From: Puccinellia tenuiflora | Taxonomy: Eukaryota > Streptophyta > Magnoliopsida > Poales > Poaceae | Direction: 5' to 3' | NCBI GenBank assembly: GCA_012064385.1 | Contig: QRDG01000941.1 | Location: 65,219 to 129,218 of the forward strand | Length of the DNA stretch: 64,000 nucleotides | Shown here: positions 9,706-23,491 of the stretch, piece by piece | Layout of the letters: every line of letters starts with the position of its first letter | Numbering within the stretch: the first letter of the stretch is position 1 | Notes under the pieces: generated by a model | What the model saw: the letters and a program-made list of their open reading frames with translations, nothing else | What the model was told of the DNA's origin: nothing | Database searches by the model: none | Position numbers and translations under genes: made by a program

Positions 9706-12700
9706 TTACTCAAACGCGAGCCTCTGTGTGCCTACAAGTGATGCATAACTGCCTCCCTGTGCAACCAGTTCGGCATGCGTCCCAAGTTCCATGATCTTGC
9801 CATCTGAGCAAACAGCGATTCGATGTGCATTTTGTACAGTGCTCAACCTGTGGGCGATAACCAAAGAAGTCCTACCCTTCATCAAGAGATCGAGAGCTTC
9901 CTGCACAAGCCGCTCACTAGTTGTGTCCAGTGCACTTGTAGCCTGCATATATTACAACTTCCTTGAGTGAATACAAGGCTAGTCATTATAACCCAACTGA
10001 TGCAAAAGGATTCTAATATGTGCCGTGCAACCTGTGCAGTACACAACTCATTTTCAGCAAGTAGGTACCTCATCAAGTATTAGAATAGGAGCGTTTTTCA
10101 AAAGAGCTCGTGCAATTGCAATCCTCTGCAAATAAACAGAATTTACATTAGTTGGGATAAAGCACTGCTGATGTACTTCTTTATCGAAGTAAAAGCAATG
10201 CCATTCATTCATCAATGTACACATTAAGACAACAAATTACCTGTCTCTGTCCCCCACTTAGGAGGCTACCTCGTTCACCAACAAGAGTGTCATAGCCCTA
10301 AATTACAAACAAATGAAGAAATGGATTATGGGCATATCATTGGATATCAGAGACTATATAAGTAACGCCAAACAATGATAGGCTGCCAAACCTGTGGAAG
10401 GGAGATGATAAATTCATGAGCATTGGCAGCTTTAGCAGCCTTTATTATCTCATCCTTGGAGACAACGTCATCCGGAAGACCATAAGCAATGTTTTCTCCT
10501 ACAGATGCTGAGAATAGGACAGGGTCCTGATTTCATACAAAAGAGAGTTAACAGAGTTAATAACTGTGAGATGATATATTGTGTATCCCTTATTCATTGT
10601 ACTTGTCGACTATATCTAGCCGTTCAAATGGGTCAACAGGACAAACTGATACTTCTTTATTACTATATACTAGGGATAAATTATTGAAAGATAGGTGCTT
10701 TGTATTGGTATACCGTATACCTGATTCACTAGGGATACAACTCGAGACCATTCTCTTTTATCAAATACACGGACATCTTCCCCTGCCACAGTGATGCGAC
10801 CTTGAGTAGGCTGCAAGATTGGAACAAACCTGAAATGTTGCTACATTTATGAAACTCATGTACGCAACAGTAATTTTACTATGGATATACAGCAGTACCT
10901 CGTAGTACCGTGCTAGAAGTTGCACCACTGTACTTTTCCCAGCACCACTAGAGCCCACAAGGGCTGTCACTTTTCCACATTCAATTATAAGATCAAGCCC
11001 ATTCAAGACCTCCACATCAGATCTCAGTGGGTAAGAGAAATGAACATCTGCCAAAAATATGAGTACCAGTTTTGCCAGCGGTCAAACAATATTCTAACTA
11101 TTTAAGTGTGAATTTTGTGCTAGCAGTAATTTTTTTGGGAGATTTTAACAAACGAACTCAAAAGGAAAATCAGTGAGCTGCTCTCATTAAAATCAACCAC
11201 AGAAATTCATAGTTCATAACTGTGCGCTTCTATACTCATGAAATTATCGGAAACAAACCCCTTTATGAGCTTATTACGGAACAAAAACCAAATTACCAAT
11301 TTTAAATCTGAAACTTAATCTTAGAAAAGTATGCTCCATAATCACAATAAGGAAAAGATAATACGGAACATAGTGGATGGCCACACACAAAATATGGAGG
11401 GAACTCCTGCATTTATTGAATAAATATTAATGATAGAAAACATACCTTCCAGGTGAATGTCGCCAGACCAGGCTAGATTACCACAGCTGCTGGATGATTT
11501 CAATGCTGACATGTAATGTTTGTTAGCAGTGCCCTTTTCATGCACTCCATCATTGGATTCTTCAGGATCTGTGTTGTCGAGTTCTTTGGCCAAACCATAT
11601 GCAAGTGAATCATCAATGTCCTTTGCTGACAGAATAGAATTTATTCTCTCTATAGAAGCAAATGTCCCACGCAGATCACCTAGTGTATTAACAGCTCCTT
11701 GAACCTAAAATGCATGTTTTTCATTATCTATATATGTATGAAATAAACAACAGATGAAGCTACAATAAAATACTCAATAAGCAGATTTGCTACTTACAGC
11801 AAAGGTCAGTGTGAATGTGTAGCCAATAAAAGATGCCATGGTTCCAATAGACAATTTGCCCTGAAATAGTAAACTAATCATATTATTCTGATACCAACCA
11901 CACAGTACACGCTTCACCGAACAAGTGAAATTCATAACACAAATGAGTATGACATGCATGCTGATAAGTAGAAGTGTAAAGCCAAGCTGTTGGATTGGAT
12001 GTATGTATTTTGGATACACATAAAATGTTTTCTCAAAGTAAGAAAAATGGATGATTGTATACAAATTCAGTTTCAGTGGCAGAAGCCAGCATGGTGCTAA
12101 GGCACTTGATCAAATCAATTTTCCGTTCTGAAATATATGGATGAAGCAAGGGATGTGTATTTGTGAAGCGATATATATGCTAACAGTGTACGATGGAGCT
12201 AGTTACATTACAGCCCATGCTTAGAGATGCAAGTGGGATCCCACCTTAGTCCCACTTGTAGTACAAATGAAAATTTGTAGTGTAATTTTTGAGGAAAAAT
12301 TTACACTAGAAATTTACAAATGAACTACAAGTGGGACTAAGGTGGGATCCCACTTGACACCTTACCCATGCTAAGCATAAAAGGAAATAAAAAATTATAT
12401 CTTTTTTTTTAAGTGAAAGGGGAAATGGGAGAGAAGCTTGTAAAACATTGGTCCTAAAACTTAGTACTGCACTATGGTTATTATTAGTGGTGTAAAAAAG
12501 CTCATCCAAAGTTCCAAGCTACTAGTAACCCACTCTGTTCTATAACAAACTACTAGTAACAGCTAATAGGTTTCAATGATGTATACAGTTATAGACATCC
12601 TAAGACGTGGTAACGGGCTGCGACCCACACGAGGCATGCATAAATCCACACTAGATACTAGATAGTCACTCAGGGTTGACCATGGGTGCATCAGATTACA

Positions 12701-15700
12701 TCCAGTAGAGCTAAAAGAACTGTCATCTACTCCCTCTGTATCATAATATAAGATGTTTTAGCTATTTGCATGCGGACTTCATACAGAGCAAAATGGATGC
12801 GGACTTCATACGGAGCAAAATCCAAGTATGGAACCCCTCTGCCAAGCCTTACATGTTATACAAGCGAAAATTAAAAGATGCTTCAGAAAATGGCATACAA
12901 ATTATTCTACGATAAAACTAAATAACTGACTAGAGCGTTATCACTAAGCCTAGTCCCCCGATGTTATACAACTACACAAAACTATGGTGCTTCACAGGAT
13001 GACATGGAACTTACTGTATGACAGAACTAAACAACACCGGTGGCAGACTGGCAGTCTTTAAAAAGGCATTGCACGTCAAAACGGTATTTAGTATATTATA
13101 CACGATACATTCAGAGGCTTACCGCACTGACTTTGCTTCCACCAAGAATGTACAGCGCCATTAGGCAAACATAAACTACAGCTCGAGTCAATGACTCATT
13201 GGCGGATTTCAGCACTCCTAGTTTCGTGCCGCTATTTTGAAAAGAAAGTGCCTACCAAAAAAATGGGTTAACAAGGTAAGAATGTCTGTAACCAGTAATC
13301 TCGGTAAAATAAAAATAAAAAGTCAAAAGGGATATTCGAAGATCCCAGAACTCAGGAAAAGAAACACCCTCCAGTCCTCCCCCAAGAAGTCTGTTTGCTT
13401 AGCTTGTTGAGTTTCGCCAGGGCTTTTTAAGGGAAGTTCGGTGAGGTTTGGGTTAGATACTAAGATCAGTTCAGTTGTGTATTAGCTACACGGTAAACTT
13501 GGGTATTCCAAGAAATTTTGTACACCATAGGCGGCAAGAAAAAAGTAAAGAAAGGTTCCTTACATATTCCTTGGTGAGCAATCAAGAACTAAGGAGTAAA
13601 CTTCACAGAATTGCAGGACTATTGACATGATATGAAACAAATACTATATGCTATTCTCCTGCGAAAAAAATGAGTTATTTCTACGCATGATCCTGAAAAT
13701 GTGTGAAATAGAACTTAATTTTTGTGGAAGTGGTTGTAATTTTTTTATAAGCGTGATGGTGGACCTGAAAAGTAGCCTGGTGGAGGCGCTTTACCTGCAG
13801 CCTCCTGCCGGACGCACAGCTGAAGAGGGGGAGGGCAGACGGTGTCTGCAAAGCTCGACCACCCATCAAAGCAGGCGCAGGAGCAGGGCTGCAGCGACAC
13901 AGTTGTGGGGGAGACCACAGGCGCGGGGGAAGGCTCCACCGCCATGGTCGGCTGGTCATCCATGAATAGCAAGCCATCGCACTATAAAAATAGGATAGGT
14001 TCTCGACGACTAGGGTGCAGGACGGGGGAGAGGGGAGAGGTGGCCGGAGGTCTAGGGTTTGGTATCGCTGGCGGCTCGTGACCACAGGGTTTGCTAGATA
14101 TTTGAGAAATAAACATTGAGAAAGTCGTTTTCTAATGCTTGCAATTTTCGTTTGGATCCTTTCTTTGAAATCTGTAATTTGTATCCAACATATAGAACCA
14201 TTAATAGAACGTCACAGCGTTTATACTACACATCAGTTAACGAAAATTGAGAAATTCATCTACTCTATCGGTTCTACTTTCCATTTGGATCCTCTTTCTA
14301 ATCTGAAACTTTTATCTATTGTTTTATATATCATCCTCATTAGTGCCCTCCCATATTGTTTCCATGGAAAAAAAAGTGTGCAGGTGATGAGACATACCAA
14401 ATTGTCAAACATTGAAATTTGTCGTTTTTCACCACCAAATGACCTAACCTGCATGTGTATTTTTTAGTTAAACAACGATAATCCAAACAGTTAAACATGT
14501 GTCTATCAGAACAGAGGAGACAATCTTCAGTCACATAAACGAATGAAAAACTTGTAGTTCAACGAACGTGCAAATGAGCAATTTGACAACAGAATGGCAC
14601 TCACAGTACGGATGGCTGAAAATGTTTCTGACGCGCAGTCTGATATATGTGCTTGGACAATTCCATAAGATTTAAAGGTGGGGACAGTTGACCTCTTGAA
14701 AATAGCTGGTTAAAAATACTACCATGTCAAAGAATAAGTAAAACTTCTATAGATATGCCAAAGAACACAAAATATCACTTCATAAAGCATTTCTTTTGAA
14801 GGACACTATATATTTATTTATCAGACCTTGTGAAACAAAAACTGATCGCACTTTTAATCCTAGGGAAAAAATCTTGACGAAAATATTCAAAATTATTTAA
14901 TCCGGATGCCTAGAACACTAAATTTTCAAGACATACAAATCTCGGAAGTATATAAAATGTGGTGACGATCTATAAAACATAAGGCATCAACAACAAAATA
15001 TAACTCTATATAAAACATGAAAAGAAAACGATTATTCATTTGGCAAAGTCATGTGTCGTCTCATGGCTGTCTTAAAACAGATCAAATAATTCAATGCATA
15101 ATAAGTTGGCACTTGATAATTCCTGATTCCAACAAAAACTCGGGTAACTCGCCCGGAACACATAAACAGAAAATATTTTCGAATTAGCTAAACACAGTGG
15201 ACAGTTAAGATTTTCAGTATATGATGTAATATTCCTCAAGACATCGGTTACCTTAAAAGCTAGTACCAGGATTATATTCAAATTCTCTTCAGGGATTCAA
15301 AAAAAAAAATCGTGAAAGGGTACAAGATACACGGGATCAGACTCCATAATTAGGTCACACCTAATGCAGTTCTTTACAACAAATAACAGCTTATCTTTCA
15401 AACATGTTGTAAGGTTTCAGAATGATGGAAGTCACTCCAGCTATCTGAAGGAAATGCCATATGAAAACCAAAGGACATATCCTAGTGGCACGGACAGCTT
15501 TTAGAAAATTACCAACAAGAACGGAGACCGAGACTATGAGGAGTCCTAGAACAGGAGCAAGCTCAGTGGATAATGCGAAAAGTATACACAGTGTACCAGT
15601 GATCTGAAAAAATGTGAAAATTGTGCTTATAAGACCATCAGGAATGAAATAGAATGCAAGTAATATGATTGCTAAATTAGTCAAGTATATGATATACAGG

Positions 15701-18093
15701 TTAACGATGATTAGAACTGAAGTCAGTATTTAAAGAGCATTACACCCTGAGAGATTATGTAATTATACTGATCAAGCTCTTAGCATTTAGCAGCATCAAG
15801 CTTACATTCTCATAATGTAAAATTTCTTGCCTCAGAGAATGCCCTTAGCCCACGATCTCTCGATATGTTGTCACTTACTACACCCTTCAAAGAGCCCAAA
15901 TCGGATGTCAACAAACCAGTTAACTCGCCCACCTGCCATCAAAAGATATTTGCATCAGGACAAGAAGCAGACCAATAATTGCCAATTGTTTGAGACAATA
16001 ACAGAGATACAGCATCACTCTCCTATGCTCTCATGGAACATACATAGAACTAAGTGTCTATGATTGACACTAAAGTTAAGTAACACAAATCCAAAAAACA
16101 TCATGGTCTAACGATGAAGTAATTGAATGACTACTTAGCATCTACCATCTACTAACTAGTTTGTCAGAACTCAGAAAAATATGTGCATCCATCAAGACAT
16201 CTTTTGATTTACATAATTTCAAGAGGAAGTATACCTTTCTATGAAAGAGTATGCAGAATAATTTTTGGACCGACCAAACTAAATCAATGCCGCTGTACTA
16301 GGATAAAAAAACACAAAGAAGCAAGATATTTCATGTTTTTTAGAAGATGCATTCACAAAATGTGTAACAGATAAAGTAATAAACCACATGAAACATTAGC
16401 TCGCTAGCCTTTTTTCACTGAAATGTCATTCTTATTTATCCACACTAGACCATGTACTATTCTTCAATATATTCACACCGATAAGCCTAAATTTAATTCC
16501 ATCACTTTCATAACAGAATCGCCACATGTCAAAATTTAACATGCAACCTGAACCTGAACCTAAAGTCATATGAACAAATGGAATTTAACAAATTCATTCA
16601 CTGTATTATTTAGCAGTACTCAAATTTTGAATTGCATGGGAAACATGTATTTTACGATTTACATACTTTTCTCTAAGTAATAATATGAACATTATATGGC
16701 AATCGGTACCTTGTGACGATCGAAAAATACCATCTGCAAAAGAACCAAAAATGAAAAACATTTATTACCATTTAATATAATAAAATATGAATATGGGAAG
16801 CTATAGACACATGAAAATATCACATTACATCAGCATACACTTGTGCTTATTAGCAGCGCAACACATTTCAGCAAACACAAGCTAAGCCTTAATTGACTGC
16901 TCGGCCAAAACAATTACTCCCTCCGATCCATAAAAAGTGTCGCTCATTTTGTACTAAGTTAGTACAAACTTTATAGTAAGTGGGCGACACTTTTTATGGA
17001 TCGGAGGGAGTAACATTGTTTTTTTTTTTTGAGGGAAAAAAATTAACATTGTTTAGAACTTCATCGTGTACAATGCCTAAAGGATAGTTCACTCCACAGA
17101 AAAGACGTGCAACTAAATTGCTGCCACTTGCAAGTGCAAAGTATACTGCAGTACAAATGTACAAAGAGCTGGTTCAGCCTAACCAATATTATGTACAAAC
17201 CATTTCATCATAATGCTAAGAATAATTTCACAACTGTGGATTAAAACATTTAAAGTAACACAGCAATGTTGATCAACTGCCGGCAGCATTAGTGGACAAT
17301 CTACATATTTGCATACAAACTGAAATCACTAGCTCTTTAGGAATTTTCAAATTTCTAACCACTGAGACATTAGTGGTACAGTGGCACTTGGCTGCAGAAA
17401 ATACAGCTTTATGTTCATCCATTTACCTTTTGGATCAGAATCCTCCGAAATATCTGGCTCCGCAATCTCGACATCACTTTCTCCCAGATCACAGTCATGT
17501 TGACCACGAATATTATGGTGAATACCGGCTCCAGCGTATACAACACAGCAATTTTGGACAGAAGCCTTGATAGGGGCTCGGACCCCCTCCCTATCAGGGT
17601 TTCGAAGAACCTCCCTGCCAGAACATCCAACCACCACCACATTTCAGAAACAGGCCAGGATCCACCTACACCTGGGACTGGGAGCTGAAGGTCTGAAGCG
17701 TATATATGTATGTATACCTGAGAAGAGCGGCATGGAGAGGGTGCAGGTGGTGCAGGCGAGGAGCGCGGCGAGGGAGATGGCTAGGCGGGCCTTGTGGGGC
17801 GCCAGGAGGGCCCAGACGCCGGCCCAGGTGACGGCGTCGGTGGAGGAGATCGCGGCGGCCACATCGGCGGCCGCCTCTGCGGTGTCGAGGGAGGGGGACT
17901 GGTAGGCGTCGGGGCCGGGCGCGGGCGCCGAGATGTACGCATGGGGTGGGCGGCTCAGGCGGAGGCACTGGCGTCGCCGGGACGCGGAGTCGTGGGGCGC
18001 GGTGGTGAGGGAGGAGATACGGCTGCGGCTAGGGTTCAGGATTGGGCGGCAGGGGCTGAGGAGGAGGCGCGTGCTCCAGCTGGAGATCGCCAT
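9706..18093 (-). CDS. ABCB28: ABC transporter B family half-transporter, ABCB28-like, chloroplastic; 16 exons
   Basis: Exons (minus): 18093-17718, 17614-17427, 16733-16710, 15932-15831, 15603-15513, 14705-14605, 14448-14398, 13251-13123, 11860-11798, 11704-11446, 11047-10899, 10810-10721, 10526-10392, 10297-10241, 10125-10069, 9942-9706. They join in phase to 702 residues, close to Arabidopsis ABCB28. Residues 1-60 are Ser/Arg-rich, as in a transit peptide. A six-helix-type membrane domain spans about 90-400 and one nucleotide-binding domain about 460-700: Walker A GSSGAGKST (493-501), Q-loop Gln541, signature LSGGQ (599-603), Walker B ILILDE (619-624), D-loop SALD, H-loop His655. A half transporter should act as a dimer; plastid envelope location is family inference and the substrate is unknown. 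Exon 3 is a 24-base microexon. Intron 4 uses a GC donor (gag|gcaaga). The gene appears intact. Its 3' end faces URM1. Confidence 0.95.
12230..12356. mobile_element. Hairpin MITE in ABCB28 intron 8
   Basis: A perfect inverted repeat of about 32 bases forms the ends: caagtgggatcccacctta at 12230 and its complement ending at 12356. An imperfectly paired AT-rich centre follows (aaatttgtagtgtaa against ttacactagaaattt). It is about 127 bp and non-coding. The flanks share gcccatgctta/cccatgctaag-like sequence, but no clean target duplication is visible. It is probably a palindromic MITE of Mutator or Harbinger origin. Confidence 0.8.
12729..12830 (+). repeat. Stowaway-like 5' end and 31-bp tandem repeat, truncated
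   Basis: The string ctactccctctgtatcataa at 12729 is the typical left end of a Triticeae Stowaway/Mariner MITE. No matching right end is found. It is followed by two tandem copies of tgcggacttcatac(a/g)gagc (12771 and 12798). It is read as a decayed MITE in intron 8 of ABCB28. Confidence 0.5.
16917..17010. mobile_element. Stowaway MITE in ABCB28 intron 2
   Basis: It begins ctccctccgatccataaaaa and ends with the exact complement at 17010. TA lies on each side (16915-16916 and 17011-17012), which is the Tc1/Mariner Stowaway signature. It is 94 bp with long perfect hairpin arms (about 26 bp) and no coding capacity. Confidence 0.93.
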
Positions 18094-19498
18094 GGCTTTT
18101 CCCTTTCCCCGGTGGAGTTTTTGGTTTGTGGAGATTGGAAGCGGGGACGGCAAGGTGGGGCGGAGAGGACAGCACCCAAGATAACGGATAGTTTAAGCAG
18201 ACCCAAATACAGTTTTTTTTCTTTGAGAAAAGACAACCAAAGACATCTTTATATCTGCATAACAAATTGTGCACAGGAGATACGACCCGACGCAACACGG
18301 TCGGTACAAATAAAAATACACTGAAAATCATCATGGTCGTCTTCTTCATTTGATTATTTGACGGCTGACGGAGCTTGAAACATGGACTAAACAAGCGGGA
18401 AAAGATTGGGGCACGTGGAAACGCCCTCATCAAGCAAGACTTTAAAGACCGTAATATCCACTTGTCGTGAACAATGAGCTCTAATAAATCGTAGATTGAT
18501 CGGGTGGGGACGCACCTCAAACAATATTGGTTTGCAATCCTTCACCATCAATCCAGAGGGTTGAAGAAACCGAACCTTACCACAGACCAAAACGAATGAA
18601 GAGATCGAATATGTCACACCACATAGCGAACGACATCCCCTTGAAGGACACACCAACTAACAGGACCCAAACAAACAGATATGCATCGTATACCCTCACT
18701 GGCCCTTCGACAACGTCAGAAACATTGACGAGGTAGGGAGAGGCCAGAAAGACCTTATTCCAATGTGTCGTTGTTACCACCACCTCATCAATGCCGCCAT
18801 GGAGAACAAAATATTACTCTAACATTAGGGATTTTCCAATACCACAGGTTCGAGGTCCCCACCCCCTCTTACCGCTAGAGCGATAACTAGAGGAGGCGGA
18901 GACCTACCGATTCACGTGCGAAAACGGTGTAGATGACGGTGGTGGATAGGGCTTAACCTTGGTCGTCGCCTCAAATACAGCCATTTGGTCGTGTATGTAG
19001 GGAGACGTGCGGGTCACTTTGCAACTGAAGGAAAAAACCATAATCATTCTAAATCTGCAAAACACATTCAGAGCATCTCCAGTCGTGGTCCCAATAAACC
19101 GTTCAGCAACGGTGCCAGACGCGTGCTATTGAGGACGCCGACGCAGGGTGTAGCCATTTTTTTAATACATCATCATCTTCGAACACAATAGCGAACTTTC
19201 AACATAAATGTATCAACTCTGAATTATGTTATTGCTAAAATACTAGCGCCATGAATTCAGGGATGCATCAATAAGTATACATTTGTAAGCTAAATATGTA
19301 ATAACTCAAAGGTCAAAATCATTCTTCAGACTGAGATCATGATAGTGCCTTATTTAAGGGGACGTTAGCCCGCAGGTAGATCTAGGATTGTCAAACCTAG
19401 CTCCATTTCTAGAGTCATTGGATTGTCATCCAACGAACATAATCAGGCACGTTATATTTTTACACTTAGTCCCTGATTTTTTTAGAGAACAACCCGCA
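18094..19498. other. Intergenic upstream of ABCB28
   Basis: The first 100-150 bases should hold the ABCB28 leader and promoter; no clear TATA box is seen on the minus strand. From about 18210 the sequence is moderately AT-rich and has only short open frames without family features. At 19071 gagcatctccagtcg looks like a Harbinger end, but no partner end is visible. Otherwise I recognise nothing. Confidence 0.4.
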
Positions 19499-22400
19499 TG
19501 TAACAGCCCCAGTTTGATACTGAAAAATACGAATAATTTTTCCACTTTTTCATTCATGTTTGCATCATGGCATGCATTTGAAATTTCTACTTCTATCAAG
19601 CCACATCTTAAACCAATTAAAAAGGGGGAAGTAAAACCCTCCCAAACTTCCAAACCAAATGCTTTTGCTCAACTTGGCAAACAAATAATTATGAACTTCC
19701 AATTTGTCCAGGAAGTTCCAATGATCCAATTATAAATTTTGTCAAAAGCAAATTCTTGCCAAGCAAAGAAATAAAAATTGGAGAATTCAAAATTGGTTCA
19801 AAACAACTTTAAATTTTGAATCCAAGTTCAACTTGTAAAAATTTCAAAATAAAATTATGGACAGCTTCATTATTATATTGGGAGCCTCCATGAATATTTT
19901 CATTATTTTTGAAGATGCTTAATTGCTCCAAGTAAATGCATTTTGGAAATTATCAAAAATGACCATAATTAAATCCTGTGAACAAATGTTGCTCAAAACA
20001 TTTCATTTTGGAGCACCAATTTTAGTGGAGCTTCTAAATGATATGGGAAGCCTATTTGAATTTTTTATAGAATTTATAAAAATGTTTAAGTGCCAAAATT
20101 AAATCACTAAAGGTGCTGCTGGACCTGTTTGCAAAGATTCTTAAATGAAGACAGGGGGTTTTCGCAATTTTTCTTTTCTCTTCTTCTTCCTGTGGCGACA
20201 GGGCGCACTGGCGCCATGCCGCCCTGCCCATGCCGCCGCGCTCACTCGCTGTCGCCGTGCCCTCGTGGCCAAGGACGCACACGACGCGCTCACCTGCTCC
20301 CCCGCGTTCCATTCCTCCCCATTTTCTCCCCTCACCTGCTCCCGTTCCTCTCCCTCCGCTCACGCGACCTGGCCGTGGTCGAGCTCGCGCCCGTTGTTGA
20401 ATCGCCGTCGTCTGGAGCCGCCCCGCGTAGATCGAAGCCGTTAGGAGCCTCCGCCGCGTCCGCCTCTCCCTCCCCACCGGCGGAATCGAGCCGGGAAGCC
20501 CTCTACCACGGGCACGCCATCGCCCCCTTCCGCACCGGCCGAGCTCCGTCAAGCACACGCGTGTCGCTGTCAGGCCACCCCGACCCTCGCCGTCCGCTCC
20601 AACACCACACGGGTGAGCTCCGCATACGATTTGACCTCCTCCCGCTCCCCCTCTCCCTCTCGTCGCCGCGCACTGTCGCCGTCGGTCACCGCACGCCGCA
20701 CGCCGCCATGCGCCCGGCCTGGTGATGCTCTGGGCCGGCCGGAGGCCGGATGCTTCGGGCGAGTGCCCGGCCTGGAGCCCGGTCTGGGCCGGCCAAAAGG
20801 CCGACAGCCTCGGGTACCAACCCGACATGGACGCTCGGTCTGGGCCGGCTGTAGGCCGGTTGCTTCGGGCCTGTGCCCGGCCTGTGGGCCGGCCTGGCCA
20901 ACCTGAGGCCGGCCTGTTTGTGTTTTGGTTTTTCTTTTTGGAAATAAAATAAAAGAAATGTTAACTAATTAATTATTGCTCCAATTTTGGCAAATAAAAT
21001 ATCAAATTGTTCTTAAAAACAATACCTACCTGTTGGTAACATTGCCATGCTCTTTTGAGTAGAATATTTTGCCTTTATCTAGGAAATACAAAAATGGCAA
21101 AACTAATAACAAATTCGGTAAAAATCATAACTTGATAAATAATTAACCAAAAAATTGTGAATAAAATATCAAAGTGATCAGCATTTCAAATGCTATCAAA
21201 CCATGCTAATATCACATAATGATCACAAATTTTCCTTTGTTGTTATTTCTTTAATTGGTTAAAAGAATTAAATCCCAAATAATTATTTAATTCGCTATTT
21301 ATTCATCGATAATTGGAAAATTTCAAATAAAGTACCAAAACGATCAAAAGAACAATAACTATCGATTCATGTCATGTTCATGCATATTTAAGCCACTGTT
21401 TAGTAATATAATAATTTATAAGCAATTTGGACAATTAAGTTAAATATGGGGTTGCTTCCAAATAATTGCACTAATTATTTGGCACTCCATTTAATATTGT
21501 TGGTTAAATCATATGGGTATATCATTGCATAAATTTGACATGTCATCATGATTGTGCATTGCACCTTGTCTTCTTGTTATTTATTTGTTCTTCTATGATT
21601 GTTGGCAGTGGCGGAGCAAGCTCAGGATTGGAGCCTGGGCAAGACAGTGAGTGCAGCTAAGCTAGCAGCTTTTGTCCAAATAAATTACTAATTGGAGTAC
21701 AAAAATTCCAAGGAGGTGCACCGTGGGAGCCCGGGCAGCTGCCCAGGCTAGCCGGGCCTTGGCTCCGCCACTAATTGTTGGGTATCGATAGATTTCGGAG
21801 TCGAGGGTTCCCCTACCTATCTCGACGAGCAGTACTACACGCCCCCGTCAACAAGGCAAGAGATAACCAAACCTTCTTGGCATCTAGCATGCTACTATTT
21901 TATACAACTATTTTATCCACCATAATATTGCATTCGATTCCAATGTCAATTTTTGGACAAGATATAGAGTATCCTATGATATGCATGGTCCCCTAAACCA
22001 TCACATGTTTCCCCTCATATGAACCATAGGTTTGAGGTGTTGGCCTGAGATAAAGATATAATTGTTGTATATATATGCTTAGCTATGCTTAGCCATGCTT
22101 AGTCAATTGCTATATTGTCTGGTGATGAAATTCCATAATTATGATGTTGATGGAATGTTCGGACATGTTGGTTACTTGTGGTACATAATTAAATTGCTTA
22201 AAAGGCTTGGATGAGTTGCCATCGGGGATGGTGTTTTGCCTCATTCTTGCCCCTAGGTGCGAGTTCTTATCTCTAGAACCAAGACTGAGCGTGCTACCAA
22301 CGGTGGGGACATATGGAATCATCTGTAACTAAATAACTTATGTGGGCGTATCCAAGGGTCCGCTAGTTTGCTATTTCCATTTGCCTATGAGTGTGTGGGT

Positions 22401-23491
22401 GGAAAAAGAAACGATGAGGATGATGGTGTTTAGGACGTGGTGATGGGGCAGGGGCTGAAATAGGCTGGATAAACTTGTCCTGACGCCACAGATGACTCTT
22501 GGATAGTCTCATGCGAGGTAAAGGTTTAACTGCGCCCACTTGCCAGCTTTCCCCGGAAGAGAGCTAATCTGGCGAGCCGGACAGTACCAATGGGTAAATT
22601 AGTACACCCCTGCAGGGTTTAATCTTTTCGAAAAGCCGTGTCCGCGGTTATGGACGACTTGGGAACAGATATACGAGACCATAGAGAATCTGAACATAAT
22701 TACTAAAATCTGGCAGCTAGAGGTTGCAACTCAACGTGTGTTAAAAGGTTCATTTCCTCGAGGGTGATTCGAGGGAGTGCCTTGGTGGAGGTGAGTGGTT
22801 TCTGACTACAAGTTGGTTCAAGGTGAACCGAAGATGAAAGTTGCTATCTTATCCCCTTTATGAAAAAACATTCTGAGTAGTCGATGCCTTGGGTCTTTTG
22901 TATCTTTTTAAATGAAAACTAGCTTTATGCAAAACGAATACTATACAGCTTTAGAGCCTTGTCATCATTGGGCCTATATCACCCTACTAAACTTGCGAGT
23001 ACGTCGTACTCAGTCTCTCCTTGTTGATTATTACTTGTTTCAGAGGAGGACGACACCGAGCAGACAGGTGGGTTCTTCGTGGACATCAACGAGTAGTCTG
23101 GGGTTCCCAGGTGGCAGCTTGGGACGTCTCGGAACAAGCTGGCTGGGTTTATGTTTATCTGTAGGCCCCTTAGGCCATATTTTTGGATCTTGTTGTATTA
23201 TACAATTACCTCACTTCTGCATGATGTAATGTTGGGTCGGTGACCCCCTGTTGTGTAATTTGTATCTTTCTCGCTATATGAGTTGCTATATGAACTTTTG
23301 TGTCGTAGAGTCTGTGATGTGCTAGTTGTTCCACAAGTCTTGATCTCTTTATTATACATTGATAGCTATGACAGTGTTTATGGCATGATCGATGTGTTGC
23401 GTGGGAGCGGTAATTCCATGTCCTTCGATTGTGTAGCATAGCCTATGAGTTACATAGCCTCTCTGTATAATTCCGGGGTCGGGGCGCTACA
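19499..23491 (+). mobile_element. Solo LTR, 4.0 kb, of a large LTR retrotransposon (family A)
   Basis: It starts TGTAACAGCCCC at 19499 and ends GGGGCGCTACA at 23491, flanked by a perfect 5-bp target duplication ccgca (19494-19498 and 23492-23496). It has no coding domains, primer-binding site or polypurine tract, so only one LTR remains, presumably after recombination between two LTRs. A GC-rich part (20200-20920) has repeated ggccgg-containing strings; the long open frames there are composition artefacts. The same family is present inverted at 41895-45982. A hAT MITE is nested at 21606-21773. The length is in the range known for very large Triticeae LTRs such as Sukkula, but I cannot assign the family name from sequence alone. 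Confidence 0.9.
21606..21773. mobile_element. hAT-type MITE nested in the solo LTR
   Basis: The ends cagtggcggagc and gctccgccacta are inverted copies. An exact 8-bp target duplication attgttgg flanks them (21598-21605 and 21774-21781), the hAT length. The related solo LTR at 41895-45982 lacks this block at the matching position (near 43510-43520, beside the gggtatcgatag-like string), so it serves as the empty site. Confidence 0.92.

Noticed and set aside
13681..14085. 134-residue minus frame within ABCB28 intron 7
   Set aside because: It is not an ABC transporter segment. Flanking exons 7 and 8 join in phase without it, and no family features are seen.
19071..19085. Harbinger-like end gagcatctccagtcg
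   Set aside because: No inverted partner and no TWA duplication could be found nearby. It is at most a truncated relic.
20052..20828. 258-residue minus frame and 198-residue plus frame in a GC-rich block
   Set aside because: They lie inside a solo LTR, overlap on both strands, are Arg/Pro/Ala-rich and match no family. They are composition artefacts.
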